DNA of 64,000 nucleotides from Pseudomonas fluorescens (GTDB lineage Bacteria > Pseudomonadota > Gammaproteobacteria > Pseudomonadales > Pseudomonadaceae): contig NZ_CP078138.1 in NCBI RefSeq assembly GCF_019212185.1, forward strand, positions 5,252,501 through 5,316,500. The letters run 5' to 3'. The translations under genes were made by a program, and so were the position numbers. This document shows positions 18,974-31,695 of the stretch, piece after piece. The stretch's first letter is position 1, and each line of letters starts with the position of its first letter. Below the pieces are notes generated by a model. The model was not told the DNA's origin. It did not search any database and saw only the letters and a program-made list of their open reading frames with translations.

Positions 18974-19341
18974 GGCAACTCCAAGCCGGGCAAATGTAAG
19001 AAATGCTGGACTGGATTCTAGGTCATCGATTGCCGAAAGGCTCTATGTAAAGCCTTGAAACCGGGACCTGGAGCCGAAGGCGCTGGCAAATGTGGCCCTC
19101 TCAGACTGTAGGACATTCGCCCATTCACCCGACGAATAGTTCCATTGTGACCGACAGTTCACTTTCGACCTTTGACAGCAGCGTTTCTTGTCTATATTTT
19201 TTCGTTTCTGAATAATGTGCGAAGATTCCCACCTCGCACCCTCAGCAGTAAACCGGGAACAGGATGGGGATCCTGCCTCGGTGAACATCGCGCTCACTCC
19301 TGCCGAGCGAGCGCCAGACAACAACAAAAACGAGGTTTTCG
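18974..19341. other. Upstream region of the glp genes
   Basis: About 370 bases between ybaK and glpF with no gene. It contains a good sigma-70 promoter and GlpR-like site at 19172-19214, leaving a leader of about 130 bases before glpF. Confidence 0.6.
19172..19214 (+). promoter_or_regulatory. glpF promoter with overlapping GlpR-like operator
   Basis: TTGACA (19172-19177), a 17-base spacer and TATTTT (19195-19200) form a sigma-70 promoter. TTTTCGTTTCTGAA at about 19198-19211 overlaps the -10 end and resembles the pseudomonad GlpR site (TTTTCGTTTACGAAA, from memory). Repressor binding there would block polymerase. Site identity is inference. Confidence 0.55.
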
Positions 19342-20193
19342 ATGACAACTGCTTTACAACAACCCTCGCTCTCGAGCCAATGCATGGCCGAGTTCCTGGG
19401 CACCGCCCTCCTCATATTTTTTGGTACCGGTTGCGTCGCAGCCCTCAAGGTCGCGGGCGCCAGCTTTGGCCTGTGGGAAATCAGCATCATCTGGGGCGTC
19501 GGCGTGAGCATGGCGATCTACCTGACGGCCGGTGTTTCCGGCGCCCACTTGAATCCGGCTGTGAGCATCGCCCTGTGCGTTTTCACAGACTTCGAAAAGC
19601 GCAAACTGCCATTCTATGTTTTCGCCCAGGTCGCCGGAGCCTTCTGCGGAGCGTTGTTGGTTTACACGCTTTACAGCAATTTGTTCTTCGATTTCGAACA
19701 GACCCATCACATGGTCCGTGGCAGTCAGGCCAGCCTCGAATTGGCTTCGGTGTTCTCAACCTTTCCCAACCCTGTTCTGTCTACCGGTCAGGCATTCCTG
19801 GTAGAAGTGATCATCACCGCGATCCTGATGGGCGTGATCATGTCGTTGACCGATGACAACAACGGCCTGCCGAAAGGCCCGCTGGCGCCTCTGTTAATTG
19901 GTCTGTTGATTGCCGTGATCGGCAGCTCGATGGGCCCGCTGACCGGTTTTGCGATGAACCCGGCGCGGGACTTCGGTCCTAAACTGATGACTTTCTTCGC
20001 TGGCTGGGGTGAAATTTCCCTCACTGGCGGCCGGGATATTCCGTACTTTCTGATTCCGATTTTCGCGCCGATCGTCGGTGCATGCCTTGGCGCCGCAGCC
20101 TATCGCGGGCTGATTGCACGCCACCTGCCAGGCGCTGTACCTGCTACAACAGATGCACAACCTGCCATAGATGGCAAAACACGAACTTCCTGA
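19342..20193 (+). CDS. glpF: Glycerol facilitator (aquaglyceroporin)
   Basis: 283 residues with six membrane segments. The two pore motifs are GAHLNPAVSIAL and GFAMNPARDFGP, the latter with the Asp after NPAR that marks glycerol-conducting members. It lets glycerol diffuse across the inner membrane, where GlpK traps it by phosphorylation. It is the first gene of the glpF-glpK unit. Confidence 0.97.
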   Translation: MTTALQQPSLSSQCMAEFLGTALLIFFGTGCVAALKVAGASFGLWEISIIWGVGVSMAIYLTAGVSGAHLNPAVSIALCVFTDFEKRKLPFYVFAQVAGAFCGALLVYTLYSNLFFDFEQTHHMVRGSQASLELASVFSTFPNPVLSTGQAFLVEVIITAILMGVIMSLTDDNNGLPKGPLAPLLIGLLIAVIGSSMGPLTGFAMNPARDFGPKLMTFFAGWGEISLTGGRDIPYFLIPIFAPIVGACLGAAAYRGLIARHLPGAVPATTDAQPAIDGKTRTS

Positions 20194-20196
20194 TAA

Positions 20197-21777
<1,581 letters not shown>

Positions 21778-21871
21778 GCCATCCAGCGAACTCGTATCGG
21801 CATGTAACTGGTCGGAAGCAGATTCCTGCGGCATCATGGGCAAATTTTGCACGGCAGCCCAAAGGACGCCC

Positions 21872-22627
21872 ATGAATCTGCCTCCCCGTCAGCAGCAAAT
21901 CCTCGAATTGGTCCGCGAACGCGGCTACGTCAGCATCGAGGAAATGGCCCAACTGTTCGTTGTCACCCCGCAGACCATTCGCCGCGATATCAATCAGTTG
22001 GCCGAAGACAATTTACTGCGCCGCTATCATGGTGGCGCCGCTTATGATTCCAGCGTCGAAAACACCGCCTACGCCATGCGCGCCGACCAGATGCGCGACG
22101 AGAAACAGCGCATCGGCGAAGCCATCGCCAAGCAGATTCCCGATCATGCCTCGCTGTTCATCAATATCGGCACCACCACCGAGTCCATTGCCCGGGCACT
22201 GCTCAATCACAATCACCTGAAGATCATCACCAACAACCTGCACGTGGCCTCGATGCTCAGCGCCAAGGACGACTTCGATGTCCTGCTGACGGGTGGCACT
22301 GTGCGCCGTGATGGTGGCGTGGTCGGCCAGGCCAGTGTCGACTTCATCAATCAGTTCAAGGTCGACTACGCCCTGGTCGGCATCAGCGGGATTGACGAAG
22401 ACGGCAGCCTGCTGGACTTTGACTATCAAGAAGTACGGGTCTCCCAGGCGATCATCGCCAATGCCCGTCAAGTGATACTCGCTGCCGACTCGAGCAAATT
22501 CGGACGCAACGCGATGATTCGCCTGGGTCCCATCAGCCTGGTCGACTGCCTGGTAACCGATCAGCAACCGGTGCCGGCACTGGCGCAATTGCTGAACCAA
22601 CACAAGATCCGCCTGGAAGTCGTTTAA
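21872..22627 (+). CDS. glpR: Glycerol-3-phosphate regulon repressor (DeoR family)
   Basis: 251 residues from [20 protein letters not shown] with AAAGGA upstream. The N-terminal DeoR helix-turn-helix is [25 protein letters not shown]. The C-terminal sugar-phosphate sensing domain has NIGTTTES and [16 protein letters not shown]. Its place between glpK and glpD supports GlpR, which represses the regulon until glycerol 3-phosphate binds. Confidence 0.96.
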   Translation: MNLPPRQQQILELVRERGYVSIEEMAQLFVVTPQTIRRDINQLAEDNLLRRYHGGAAYDSSVENTAYAMRADQMRDEKQRIGEAIAKQIPDHASLFINIGTTTESIARALLNHNHLKIITNNLHVASMLSAKDDFDVLLTGGTVRRDGGVVGQASVDFINQFKVDYALVGISGIDEDGSLLDFDYQEVRVSQAIIANARQVILAADSSKFGRNAMIRLGPISLVDCLVTDQQPVPALAQLLNQHKIRLEVV

Positions 22628-22639
22628 CCCACTCCCTCT

Positions 22640-22663
22640 GCATGCTCCCCCACAGGAGCATGC
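22640..22663 (+). terminator. Hairpin after glpR
   Basis: A perfect 9-bp stem GCATGCTCC/GGAGCATGC with a 6-base loop, 13 bases after the stop. A T-rich stretch follows only about 20 bases later, so termination is possible but weak. Confidence 0.5.
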
Positions 22664-22672
22664 TGCCTGTTC

Positions 22673-22783
22673 AATGTTCGTAATTTTTCCTTTCTCGCCC
22701 TTCGATGAGTTTTTTCAATCGAAGTCGACTGGCTGCGGGCGTCTTTATCGGCTACCATTTTCACAAATGAACATTAATGTTCG
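22673..22783 (+). promoter_or_regulatory. Candidate GlpR sites upstream of glpD
   Basis: AATGTTCG occurs twice (22673-22680 and 22776-22783). The second is part of the perfect palindrome GAACATTAATGTTC (22769-22782). An inverted pair CTTCGAT/ATCGAAG lies between them (22700-22724). AATGTTCG resembles the half-site of E. coli GlpR. glpD is 40 bases beyond. Confidence 0.5.
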
Positions 22784-22822
22784 AATTCCAATACAGATAA
22801 TCAAAATGCCTGAGGCTTGCCG

Positions 22823-24358
22823 ATGCCCACTTCTCCCCTGACGCCCCCACTCGCCGAGATCTATGACATCGCCGTTATCGGTGGCGGAATCAATGGCGTC
22901 GGGATTGCAGCAGATGCCGCCGGTCGCGGGCTTTCGGTGTTCCTTTGCGAAAAGGACGATCTGGCCAGTCACACCTCGTCCGCCAGCAGCAAGTTGATCC
23001 ACGGCGGGCTGCGCTACCTCGAACATTACGAGTTCCGCCTGGTGCGCGAAGCCCTGGCCGAACGGGAAGTCCTGTTGCGTAAGGCTCCGCACATCGTCAA
23101 ACAGATGCGTTTCGTGCTGCCGCACCGCCCACACCTGCGTCCGGCCTGGATGATCCGCGCCGGCCTGTTCCTGTATGACAACCTGGGCAAGCGCGAACAG
23201 CTCGCGGGCTCGAAAAGTCTCAAGTTCGGCGCCGACAGCGCGCTGAAAAGCGAAATCACCAAGGGTTTCGAGTACTCCGACTGCTGGGTCGACGACGCCC
23301 GCCTGGTGGTACTCAACGCCATGGCCGCCCGCGAAAAAGGTGCCCATATCCACACCCGTACCCGGTGCGTCAGCGCCCGTCGCAGCAAGGGACTGTGGCA
23401 CCTGCACCTGGAGCGGGCCGACGGCAGCCTGTTGTCGATTCGCGCCAAGGCCCTGGTCAACGCCGCCGGTCCCTGGGTAGCCAAATTCATCCGCGACGAT
23501 CTGAAGATGGAATCGCCCTACGGCATTCGCCTGATCCAGGGCAGTCACCTGATCGTGCCGAAACTCTACGAAGGCGAACACGCGCATATTCTGCAAAACG
23601 AAGATCAGCGCATCGTCTTCACCATTCCCTACCTCAATCGCTTCACCCTGATCGGCACCACCGACCGTGAATACACCGGCGACCCGGCAAACGTCACGAT
23701 CACCGAGGGCGAAACCGACTACCTGATCAAGGTGGTGAATGCGCATTTCAAGAAACAAATAAGCCGCGATGACATCCTGCACACCTATTCCGGCGTTCGT
23801 CCGCTGTGCAACGACGAATCCGACAATCCCTCGGCCGTCACCCGCGACTACACCCTGGCGCTGTCTGGTGGTGGCGAAGAAGCGCCCTTGCTCTCAGTGT
23901 TCGGCGGCAAGCTGACCACCTACCGCAAGCTGGCCGAATCGGCCATGGCGCAGTTGGCACCGTACTTCACCCAGATGAAACCGAGTTGGACCGCGCAGGC
24001 CAGCCTGCCAGGCGGTGAACAGATGAGCACCCCACAAGCCTTGTGCGCATTGATTCGCGACAAGTTCGACTGGATCCCGACGGAAATCGCCCGACGCTGG
24101 GCCACCACCTACGGCAGCCGCACCTGGCGCATGCTCGAAGGCGTGGAAAACCTCAACGATTTGGGCGAACACTTGGGTGGCGGGCTGTACAGCCGCGAAG
24201 TCGACTATCTATGCAGTGACGAATGGGCCACCACCGCTCACGACATTCTCTGGCGACGCAGCAAACTGGGACTGTTCACCACGGCAGACGAACAGGCCAA
24301 GGTGCAGTTGTACCTGGACAAGGTTCACGTCAATCGGCGCAAAATCGAAGCGGCCTGA
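22823..24358 (+). CDS. glpD: Aerobic glycerol-3-phosphate dehydrogenase
   Basis: 511 residues from the ATG preceded by TGAGG (a TTG two codons upstream is ignored). It oxidises sn-glycerol 3-phosphate to dihydroxyacetone phosphate and passes electrons to ubiquinone at the inner membrane face. The FAD-binding VIGGGINGVGIAADAAGRG is at the N-terminus, with SSASSKLIHGGLRYLE and the later YSGVRPLCND and FGGKLTTYRKLAE. It is followed by a terminator that ends the glp cluster. Confidence 0.98.
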   Translation: MPTSPLTPPLAEIYDIAVIGGGINGVGIAADAAGRGLSVFLCEKDDLASHTSSASSKLIHGGLRYLEHYEFRLVREALAEREVLLRKAPHIVKQMRFVLPHRPHLRPAWMIRAGLFLYDNLGKREQLAGSKSLKFGADSALKSEITKGFEYSDCWVDDARLVVLNAMAAREKGAHIHTRTRCVSARRSKGLWHLHLERADGSLLSIRAKALVNAAGPWVAKFIRDDLKMESPYGIRLIQGSHLIVPKLYEGEHAHILQNEDQRIVFTIPYLNRFTLIGTTDREYTGDPANVTITEGETDYLIKVVNAHFKKQISRDDILHTYSGVRPLCNDESDNPSAVTRDYTLALSGGGEEAPLLSVFGGKLTTYRKLAESAMAQLAPYFTQMKPSWTAQASLPGGEQMSTPQALCALIRDKFDWIPTEIARRWATTYGSRTWRMLEGVENLNDLGEHLGGGLYSREVDYLCSDEWATTAHDILWRRSKLGLFTTADEQAKVQLYLDKVHVNRRKIEAA

Positions 24359-24378
24359 TTCACCAGCCAATCCCGACC

Positions 24379-24412
24379 AAGCCCCTGTTTCTCACGATTC
24401 AGGGGCTTTTTA
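24379..24412 (+). terminator. Rho-independent terminator after glpD
   Basis: Stem AAGCCCCTG/CAGGGGCTT (24379-24387 with 24400-24408) followed by TTTTTA. Confidence 0.9.
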
Positions 24413-24443
24413 CATTCCGCAAACCTAATCCAGGACAAATCCA

Positions 24444-24488
24444 TTCGGTTTTCCGAACGCGACCTGTGGGTCAATTCGGTTAACCGGA
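24444..24488 (+). promoter_or_regulatory. Two AauR-type palindromes upstream of aatJ
   Basis: TTCGGTTTTCCGAA (24444-24457) is a perfect match to TTCGG-N4-CCGAA, the motif I recall as reported for AauR of P. putida. TTCGGTTAACCGGA (24475-24488) matches with one change. The centres are 31 bp apart, three helical turns, as expected for cooperative enhancer sites of an NtrC-type activator. Confidence 0.8.
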
Positions 24489-24563
24489 TCAAACGTCTGG
24501 TTTTTTACCGCCATAAATATTTAATATCCTTATAAATCAATGATTTAAACAGTTTGTACTGGC

Positions 24564-24580
24564 TTGGCACGACTCATGCT
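24564..24580 (+). promoter_or_regulatory. Sigma-54 promoter of the aat operon
   Basis: TTGGCACGACTCATGCT has GG and GC exactly 10 bases apart (24566-24567 and 24578-24579), the -24/-12 pattern. It lies about 75 bases after the nearer AauR box and 117 bases before aatJ. This fits control by the sigma-54 activator AauR encoded downstream. Confidence 0.85.
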
Positions 24581-24696
24581 CTACACTCTGAACGAATGCC
24601 TGATGCGCAATCTCTTCAGGAGCCCGACAGGCATTCCGCTGCACAAGAGGGCCGAAGAACTGGCCCCATAAAAAAAACAATGTCGAGGAAAATTTG

Positions 24697-25611
24697 ATGC
24701 GTATCGTTCCCCACATCCTGGGCGCAGCCATTGCTGCCGCACTGATCAGCACGCCAGTTTTCGCCGCCGAGCTCACCGGCACACTGAAGAAGATCAAAGA
24801 GTCCGGCACCATCACCCTGGGCCACCGCGACGCTTCCATCCCGTTTTCCTACATTGCAGATGCTTCCGGTAAACCGGTCGGCTACTCCCACGACATCCAG
24901 TTGGCCGTCGTCGAAGCGCTGAAAAAAGACCTGGACATGCCCAACCTGCAGGTCAAGTACAACCTGGTGACTTCGCAGACCCGTATCCCGCTGGTGCAGA
25001 ACGGCACCGTGGACCTGGAGTGCGGCTCCACCACCAACAACGTAGAGCGTCAGCAACAAGTTGACTTCTCCGTCGGCATCTTCGAAATCGGTACCCGTCT
25101 GCTGTCCAAAAAGGACTCGACCTACAAGGATTTCGCTGACCTGAAAGGCAAGAACGTCGTGACCACCGCGGGCACCACGTCCGAGCGCATTCTCAAAGCG
25201 ATGAACGCCGACAAGCAGATGGGCATGAACGTCATCTCCGCCAAAGACCACGGCGAGTCGTTCCAGATGCTGGAATCGGGCCGCGCGGTTGCCTTCATGA
25301 TGGACGACGCATTGCTGGCCGGTGAAATGGCCAAGGCCAAGAAGCCAGCCGACTGGGCTGTGACCGGTACTCCACAATCGTACGAAATCTACGGTTGCAT
25401 GGTCCGTAAAGGCGATGCCTCGTTCAAAAAAGCGGTGGATGACGCCATCGTCGCTACCTACAAGTCGGGCGATATCACCAAGATCTATGACAAATGGTTC
25501 CAGCAACCAATCCCGCCAAAAGGCCTGAACCTGCAGTTCCCGATGAGCGACGAGCTCAAGGCCCTGATCGCCACACCGACCGACAAAGCGGCTGACGACA
25601 AGAAGTCCTGA
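24697..25611 (+). CDS. aatJ: Glutamate/aspartate periplasmic binding protein
   Basis: 304 residues from the ATG preceded by GAGGAAA. The signal peptide ends at STPVFA before AELTGTLKKIKES. It is a family 3 solute-binding protein; GHRDASIPFSYI, YSHDIQLAVVEAL and VDLECGSTTNN are typical of acidic amino acid receptors. It captures Glu and Asp in the periplasm for AatQMP. It is separated from aatQ by 191 bases holding a strong hairpin, which probably allows higher expression of the receptor than of the membrane parts. Confidence 0.95.
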   Translation: MRIVPHILGAAIAAALISTPVFAAELTGTLKKIKESGTITLGHRDASIPFSYIADASGKPVGYSHDIQLAVVEALKKDLDMPNLQVKYNLVTSQTRIPLVQNGTVDLECGSTTNNVERQQQVDFSVGIFEIGTRLLSKKDSTYKDFADLKGKNVVTTAGTTSERILKAMNADKQMGMNVISAKDHGESFQMLESGRAVAFMMDDALLAGEMAKAKKPADWAVTGTPQSYEIYGCMVRKGDASFKKAVDDAIVATYKSGDITKIYDKWFQQPIPPKGLNLQFPMSDELKALIATPTDKAADDKKS

Positions 25612-25627
25612 TTTCTGACTAACCTTA

Positions 25628-25659
25628 TCTCCTGAAAGGGCAGCCGCTCTTTCAGGAGA
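25628..25659 (+). terminator. Intercistronic hairpin between aatJ and aatQ
   Basis: A perfect 11-bp stem TCTCCTGAAAG/CTTTCAGGAGA lies 17 bases after the aatJ stop with no T-run behind it. Such structures usually stabilise the upstream message or cause partial termination. Confidence 0.6.
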
Positions 25660-25802
25660 CTGTCACTACCTGCTGGCATTTTTGGAAACACTCGAACCGG
25701 TGGCTGTCGAGCCGCTCGCGTGTGCCTGGCCGTTACGCCAGGAGGGAACGGAGTTCCCCCAGGCAGGTGCTTGTACATCGATTGATCTGAGGGGAGACCC
25801 TA

Positions 25803-26549
25803 ATGAATTACAACTGGGATTGGGGCGTGTTCTTCAAGTCCACCGGCGTGGGCAGCGAGACCTATCTCGACTGGTTCATTTCCGGGCTGGGCTGGACCAT
25901 CGCTATCGCCATCGTGGCCTGGATCATTGCATTGCTGCTGGGCTCGGTACTGGGCGTGATGCGCACCGTGCCGAACCGCATCGTGTCAGGCATCGCGACC
26001 TGCTACGTCGAACTGTTCCGTAACGTACCCCTGCTGGTTCAGCTGTTCATCTGGTACTTCCTGGTGCCCGACCTGCTGCCACAAGACCTGCAGGACTGGT
26101 ACAAACAGGACCTCAACCCGACCACCTCGGCCTACCTGAGCGTTGTCGTGTGCCTGGGCCTGTTCACCGCCGCACGGGTCTGCGAACAGGTACGTACCGG
26201 TATCCAGGCACTGCCACGCGGCCAGGAATCGGCGGCCCGCGCCATGGGTTTCAGCCTGCCGCAGATCTACTGGAATGTACTGCTGCCGCAGGCCTACCGG
26301 ATCATCATTCCGCCGCTTACCTCGGAATTTCTCAACGTCTTCAAGAACTCGTCCGTGGCCTCGCTGATCGGCCTGATGGAGCTGCTCGCGCAGACCAAGC
26401 AGACCGCCGAGTTCTCCGCCAACCTGTTCGAAGCCTTCACCCTGGCGACGCTGATCTACTTCACCCTGAACATGAGCCTGATGTTGCTGATGCGCCTGGT
26501 CGAGAAGAAAGTCGCAGTGCCCGGCCTGATCTCCGTGGGGGGTAAATAA
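25803..26549 (+). CDS. aatQ: Glutamate/aspartate ABC transporter permease
   Basis: 248 residues with an unusual aromatic-rich N-terminus (MNYNWDWGVFFKSTG) and several membrane helices. The permease EAA-type loop is GQESAARAMGFSLPQIYWNVLLPQA. The segment YVELFRNVPLLVQLFIWYF is typical of His/Glu/Gln/Arg family permeases. The TAA stop shares one base with the aatM ATG. It pairs with AatM in the inner membrane. Confidence 0.94.
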   Translation: MNYNWDWGVFFKSTGVGSETYLDWFISGLGWTIAIAIVAWIIALLLGSVLGVMRTVPNRIVSGIATCYVELFRNVPLLVQLFIWYFLVPDLLPQDLQDWYKQDLNPTTSAYLSVVVCLGLFTAARVCEQVRTGIQALPRGQESAARAMGFSLPQIYWNVLLPQAYRIIIPPLTSEFLNVFKNSSVASLIGLMELLAQTKQTAEFSANLFEAFTLATLIYFTLNMSLMLLMRLVEKKVAVPGLISVGGK

Positions 26550-27220
26550 TGGAATTCGATTTCAGTGGCATCATCCCGGCCATTCCCGGCTTGTGGAACG
26601 GCATGGTGATGACCCTCAAGCTGATGGTGCTGGGCGTCGTCGGCGGCCTCATCCTCGGTACCGTTCTGGCCTTGATGCGGTTGTCCCACAACAAACTGCT
26701 GTCGAACTTTGCCGGCGCCTACGTCAACTACTTCCGTTCGATCCCGCTGCTGCTGGTGATCACCTGGTTCTACCTGGCGGTGCCGTTCGTGCTGCGCTGG
26801 ATCACCGGCGAAGACACCCCGATCGGCGCGTTTGCCTCCTGCATCGTGGCCTTCATGATGTTCGAAGCCGCGTACTTCTGTGAAATCGTGCGGGCCGGCG
26901 TGCAGTCGATCCCCAAGGGTCAGATGGGTGCAGCCAAGGCCCTGGGTATGACCTACGGCCAGATGATGCGCCTGATCATTCTGCCGCAGGCGTTCCGCAA
27001 GATGACCCCGCTGCTGCTGCAGCAGAGCATCATCCTGTTCCAGGACACCTCGCTGGTCTACACAGTCGGCCTGGTGGACTTCCTCAACGCCTCGCGCGCC
27101 AGTGGCGACATCATTGGTCGCTCCAATGAGTTCCTGGTCTTCGCCGGTCTCGTGTATTTCATCATCAGCTTTGCCGCCTCGCAGCTGGTCAAGCGTCTGC
27201 AAAAAAGGTTCGCCGTATGA
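26549..27220 (+). CDS. aatM: Glutamate/aspartate ABC transporter permease, second subunit
   Basis: 223 residues beginning [20 protein letters not shown]. The segment [20 protein letters not shown] and the loop [25 protein letters not shown] mark it as a GltK-type permease. It overlaps aatQ by one base and aatP by four. Confidence 0.94.
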   Translation: MEFDFSGIIPAIPGLWNGMVMTLKLMVLGVVGGLILGTVLALMRLSHNKLLSNFAGAYVNYFRSIPLLLVITWFYLAVPFVLRWITGEDTPIGAFASCIVAFMMFEAAYFCEIVRAGVQSIPKGQMGAAKALGMTYGQMMRLIILPQAFRKMTPLLLQQSIILFQDTSLVYTVGLVDFLNASRASGDIIGRSNEFLVFAGLVYFIISFAASQLVKRLQKRFAV

Positions 27221-27951
27221 TCTCTATCAAGAACATCAACAAGTGGTATGGGGACTTCCAGGTGCTGACTGACTGCAGCACCGAGGTCAAGAAAGGCGAA
27301 GTGATCGTGGTGTGCGGGCCTTCCGGCTCCGGCAAATCGACGCTGATCAAGTGCGTGAACGCACTGGAACCGTTCCAGAAAGGCGACATCGTGGTCGATG
27401 GCACCTCGATTGCCGATCCGAAAACCAACCTGCCGAAACTGCGTTCGCGGGTGGGGATGGTGTTCCAGCATTTCGAGCTGTTCCCGCACCTGACCATCAC
27501 CGAAAACCTGACCATCGCGCAGATCAAGGTACTGGGTCGCAGCAAAGAAGAGGCCACCAAGAAAGGCCTGCAACTGCTCGACCGCGTCGGCCTTTCGGCA
27601 CACGCCCACAAGCACCCGGGCCAGCTCTCAGGCGGTCAGCAACAGCGTGTGGCAATCGCCCGAGCCCTGGCCATGGACCCGATCGTCATGCTGTTCGACG
27701 AACCGACCTCGGCCCTCGACCCGGAAATGGTCAATGAAGTATTGGACGTGATGGTGCAGTTGGCCCACGAAGGCATGACCATGATGTGCGTAACCCACGA
27801 AATGGGCTTTGCGCGCAAAGTGGCCGATCGGGTGATCTTCATGGACGCCGGCAAAATCATCGAGGACTGCCCTAAAGAAGAGTTCTTCGGCGACATCAAC
27901 TCCCGAGCCGAACGTACCCAGCACTTCCTCAACAAGATTTTGCAGCACTAA
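27217..27951 (+). CDS. aatP: Glutamate/aspartate ABC transporter ATPase
   Basis: 244 residues. Walker A is [15 protein letters not shown], the signature [15 protein letters not shown] and Walker [16 protein letters not shown], followed by the switch His in [15 protein letters not shown]. This is the GltL-like type that powers amino acid uptake. It closes the aat operon and is followed by a REPIN. Confidence 0.95.
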   Translation: MISIKNINKWYGDFQVLTDCSTEVKKGEVIVVCGPSGSGKSTLIKCVNALEPFQKGDIVVDGTSIADPKTNLPKLRSRVGMVFQHFELFPHLTITENLTIAQIKVLGRSKEEATKKGLQLLDRVGLSAHAHKHPGQLSGGQQQRVAIARALAMDPIVMLFDEPTSALDPEMVNEVLDVMVQLAHEGMTMMCVTHEMGFARKVADRVIFMDAGKIIEDCPKEEFFGDINSRAERTQHFLNKILQH

Positions 27952-27968
27952 GCGATACACAAACCCCC

Positions 27969-28058
27969 TGTAGGAGCGGGCTTGCCCGCGAAGGCGGCAG
28001 CACATTCAACTGCAATGTGTCTGACAGACCGCCTTCGCGAGCAGGCTCGCTCCCACAC
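27969..28058. repeat. REPIN between aatP and aauS
   Basis: GTAGGAGCGGGCTTGCCCGC at 27970-27989 faces GAGCAGGCTCGCTCCCAC at about 28039-28056, with GAAGGCGG/CCGCCTTC extending the inverted match. The two arms belong to slightly different sequence variants. It is related to the element at 17530. Confidence 0.9.
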
Positions 28059-28107
28059 GAGGGCGTGGCGGCTATACAAGTGTTGTGGTTGACCCAAGGC
28101 ATCTGTG

Positions 28108-30005
28108 ATGAAATGCGACCCCAATCTTTATCGCGCCGCACCGCCATCACTCGCCGTGAAACCTCGTCTGATTCGCCACTTGTTCCTGCCACCGCTGATC
28201 ATCCTGATGATGAGCGCGCTGGGCTACCTCGGCTTCTGGGTCAGCGAGCACTACGGTATTCGCAGCCTTGGCGAAAACGGTCAACGCCAGCTCGAACTGC
28301 ACGCCCGTGCGGTCGAAAGCGAAATCAGCAAATACACCTACCTGCCCAGCCTGCTGGAACTCGAATCAAGCGTTTCACAGTTACTGGCCGAGCCGACGCC
28401 GGAACATCGGCAGGCGGTCAATACCTACCTTGAAGGCCTTAACCGGCGCAGCCGCAGTCGGGCTATCTATGTGATGGACACCACGGGCCGGGTCGTGGCC
28501 ACGAGCAACTGGCGCGATGTCGACAGCTACCTCGGCGAAGACCTGTCCTTCCGTGCCTACTTCCAGAATGCCGTACGCGGCCAACCCGGACGCTTCTACG
28601 GCATCGGCAGCACCAATGGCGAACCGGGTTACTACCTGGCCCACGGCCTCGAAGAGCAGGGCAAGATCATTGGCGTCGCGGTGGTCAAGGTGCGCCTTGA
28701 GGCCCTCGAAGAACGTTGGCAGCGTGCGCGCCTGGAGGCGTTCGTCAGCGACGAGAACGGCATCATCATTCTCTCCAGCGATCCGGCGCGCCGCCTCAAG
28801 GCCGTACGCCCGCTGAGCGAAGACACCAAGGAACGCCTGGCCCGCAGCCTGCAGTACTACTGGTTCCCCCTCAACGAACTGGAACCGCTGGCCCGCGAGC
28901 GCCTGGCCGAAGGGATGGAGAAGCTGACCTTTCCGGCCAACGCCGAGCTGGTGTCCGACGGCGAAGACATCAGCTACCTGGCGCAGACGCGCCCGCTGAG
29001 TGACACGCCGTGGAATTTCACCCTGCTCACGCCGCTGCAGGACCTGCGGCGCGAAGCCATCAATCAGGGCATCCTGGTGGCCGTGGCTTTTGCCCTGGTG
29101 GCGTTCCTGCTGATCGCCTGGAATGAGCGGCGCAAAGTCATCGCTACCCGCCTCGCCGCACGTGAGGCCCTGCAGGAAGCCAACAATCAACTGGAGCGAC
29201 GGATTACCGAACGCACCAGCGATCTGCGCGCCAGCAACGAACGCCTCAAGGGCCAGATTCGCGAGCGGCGCCAGGCCGAGGAAACCCTGCGCCGCGCCCA
29301 GGATGAACTGATCCAGGCCGGCAAACTGGCCGCCATCGGCCAGATGTCCACCAGCATCGCCCACGAACTGAACCAACCGCTTGCGGCCTTGCGCACCCTG
29401 TCGGGCAACACCGTGCGCTTCCTCGAACGCGGGCAATTGGACACCGCCAGTGCCAACCTGAAGACCATCAACGAATTGATCGACCGCATGGGTCGCATTA
29501 CTGCCAGCCTGCGCTCCTTCGCCCGACGCGGCGATGACAAGGGCCAGGCCAGCCTGGGCAAGGCCGTGGATGCCGCCCTGCAATTGCTCGCGGGGCGCCT
29601 CGACGGTACTCCGTTGCAAATCCATCGAGCATTCACTGACCAACAGGTGCAAATCGACCAGACACGCCTGGAGCAAATCCTCGTCAACCTGATCGGTAAC
29701 GCTCTCGACGCCATGCAGGCCCAACCGCAGCCCGAGCTGTGGCTCGAAGGCGAAGTTGTCGAGGGCAAGTACCGCTTGCGCGTGCGCGACAACGGTCACG
29801 GTATCGACGCCGAAGCGCGCAAGCATTTGTTCGAACCCTTTTTCACCACCAAACCCGGCGAACAGGGCCTGGGCCTCGGCCTGACCCTGTCGGCGAGCCT
29901 GGCCGCCGCCACCGGCGGTAGCCTGAGCGTCGAACACCCAGTCAGCGGTGGTACCGCCTTCGTCCTCGGTTTACCGTTGGTAAGCCCTCACCCTGCCGAG
30001 CCGAT

Positions 30006-30009
<4 letters not shown>
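28108..30009 (+). CDS. aauS: Sensor histidine kinase AauS (acidic amino acid sensing)
   Basis: 633 residues from MKCDPNLYRAAPPSL, with AAGG upstream. A membrane helix near residues 30-50 is followed by a periplasmic double-Cache type sensor region, then a second helix (GILVAVAFALVAFLLIAW) near 315-335, a coiled coil, a HisKA domain with the phosphorylated His in MSTSIAHELNQPLAAL, and an ATPase domain (NLIGNALDAMQ, DNGHGI, EQGLGLGL). This is the DctB layout. Its gene overlaps aauR by four bases. With AauR it should induce aatJQMP in response to Glu/Asp. Confidence 0.93.
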
Positions 30010-31334
<1,325 letters not shown>

Positions 31335-31352
31335 CCCGCAGCGAGCATAACC

Positions 31353-31691
31353 ATGGATCTGTTATTGAAAGCGGCACTGGGTGCCGCCGTGGTGGTGATT
31401 CTCGCCGCACTGGCCAAGACCAAGAACTATTACATCGCTGGGCTGGTACCGTTATTTCCGACCTTCGCCCTGATTGCCCACTACATTGTCGGCAAGGGCC
31501 GTTCGCTGGACGACCTGAAGACCACCATTGTGTTTGGCATGTGGTCGATCATCCCCTACTTCGTCTACCTGGCGACCCTGTACGTGATGGTCGACAAGAT
31601 GCGCCTGGAAGCATCGCTGGCGGTGGCCGCCGTGGCCTGGTTGATGGCCGCGACCGTGCTGGTCAGCGTCTGGGTCAGGGTCCACGCCTGA
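31353..31691 (+). CDS. GlpM-family small membrane protein
   Basis: 112 residues with four predicted membrane segments. The stretch [20 protein letters not shown] and the later [13 protein letters not shown] match my recollection of GlpM of P. aeruginosa, a membrane protein encoded near glpD there. Here it follows aauR by 18 bases and lies well away from glpD. The function is not established. It converges on the hydrolase gene with only four bases between the stops. Confidence 0.82.
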   Translation: MDLLLKAALGAAVVVILAALAKTKNYYIAGLVPLFPTFALIAHYIVGKGRSLDDLKTTIVFGMWSIIPYFVYLATLYVMVDKMRLEASLAVAAVAWLMAATVLVSVWVRVHA

Positions 31692-31695
31692 GACG

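Noticed and set aside
28381..29937. A 518-codon minus-strand frame opposite aauS
   Set aside because: Shadow of the kinase gene, which has complete motifs in its own frame.
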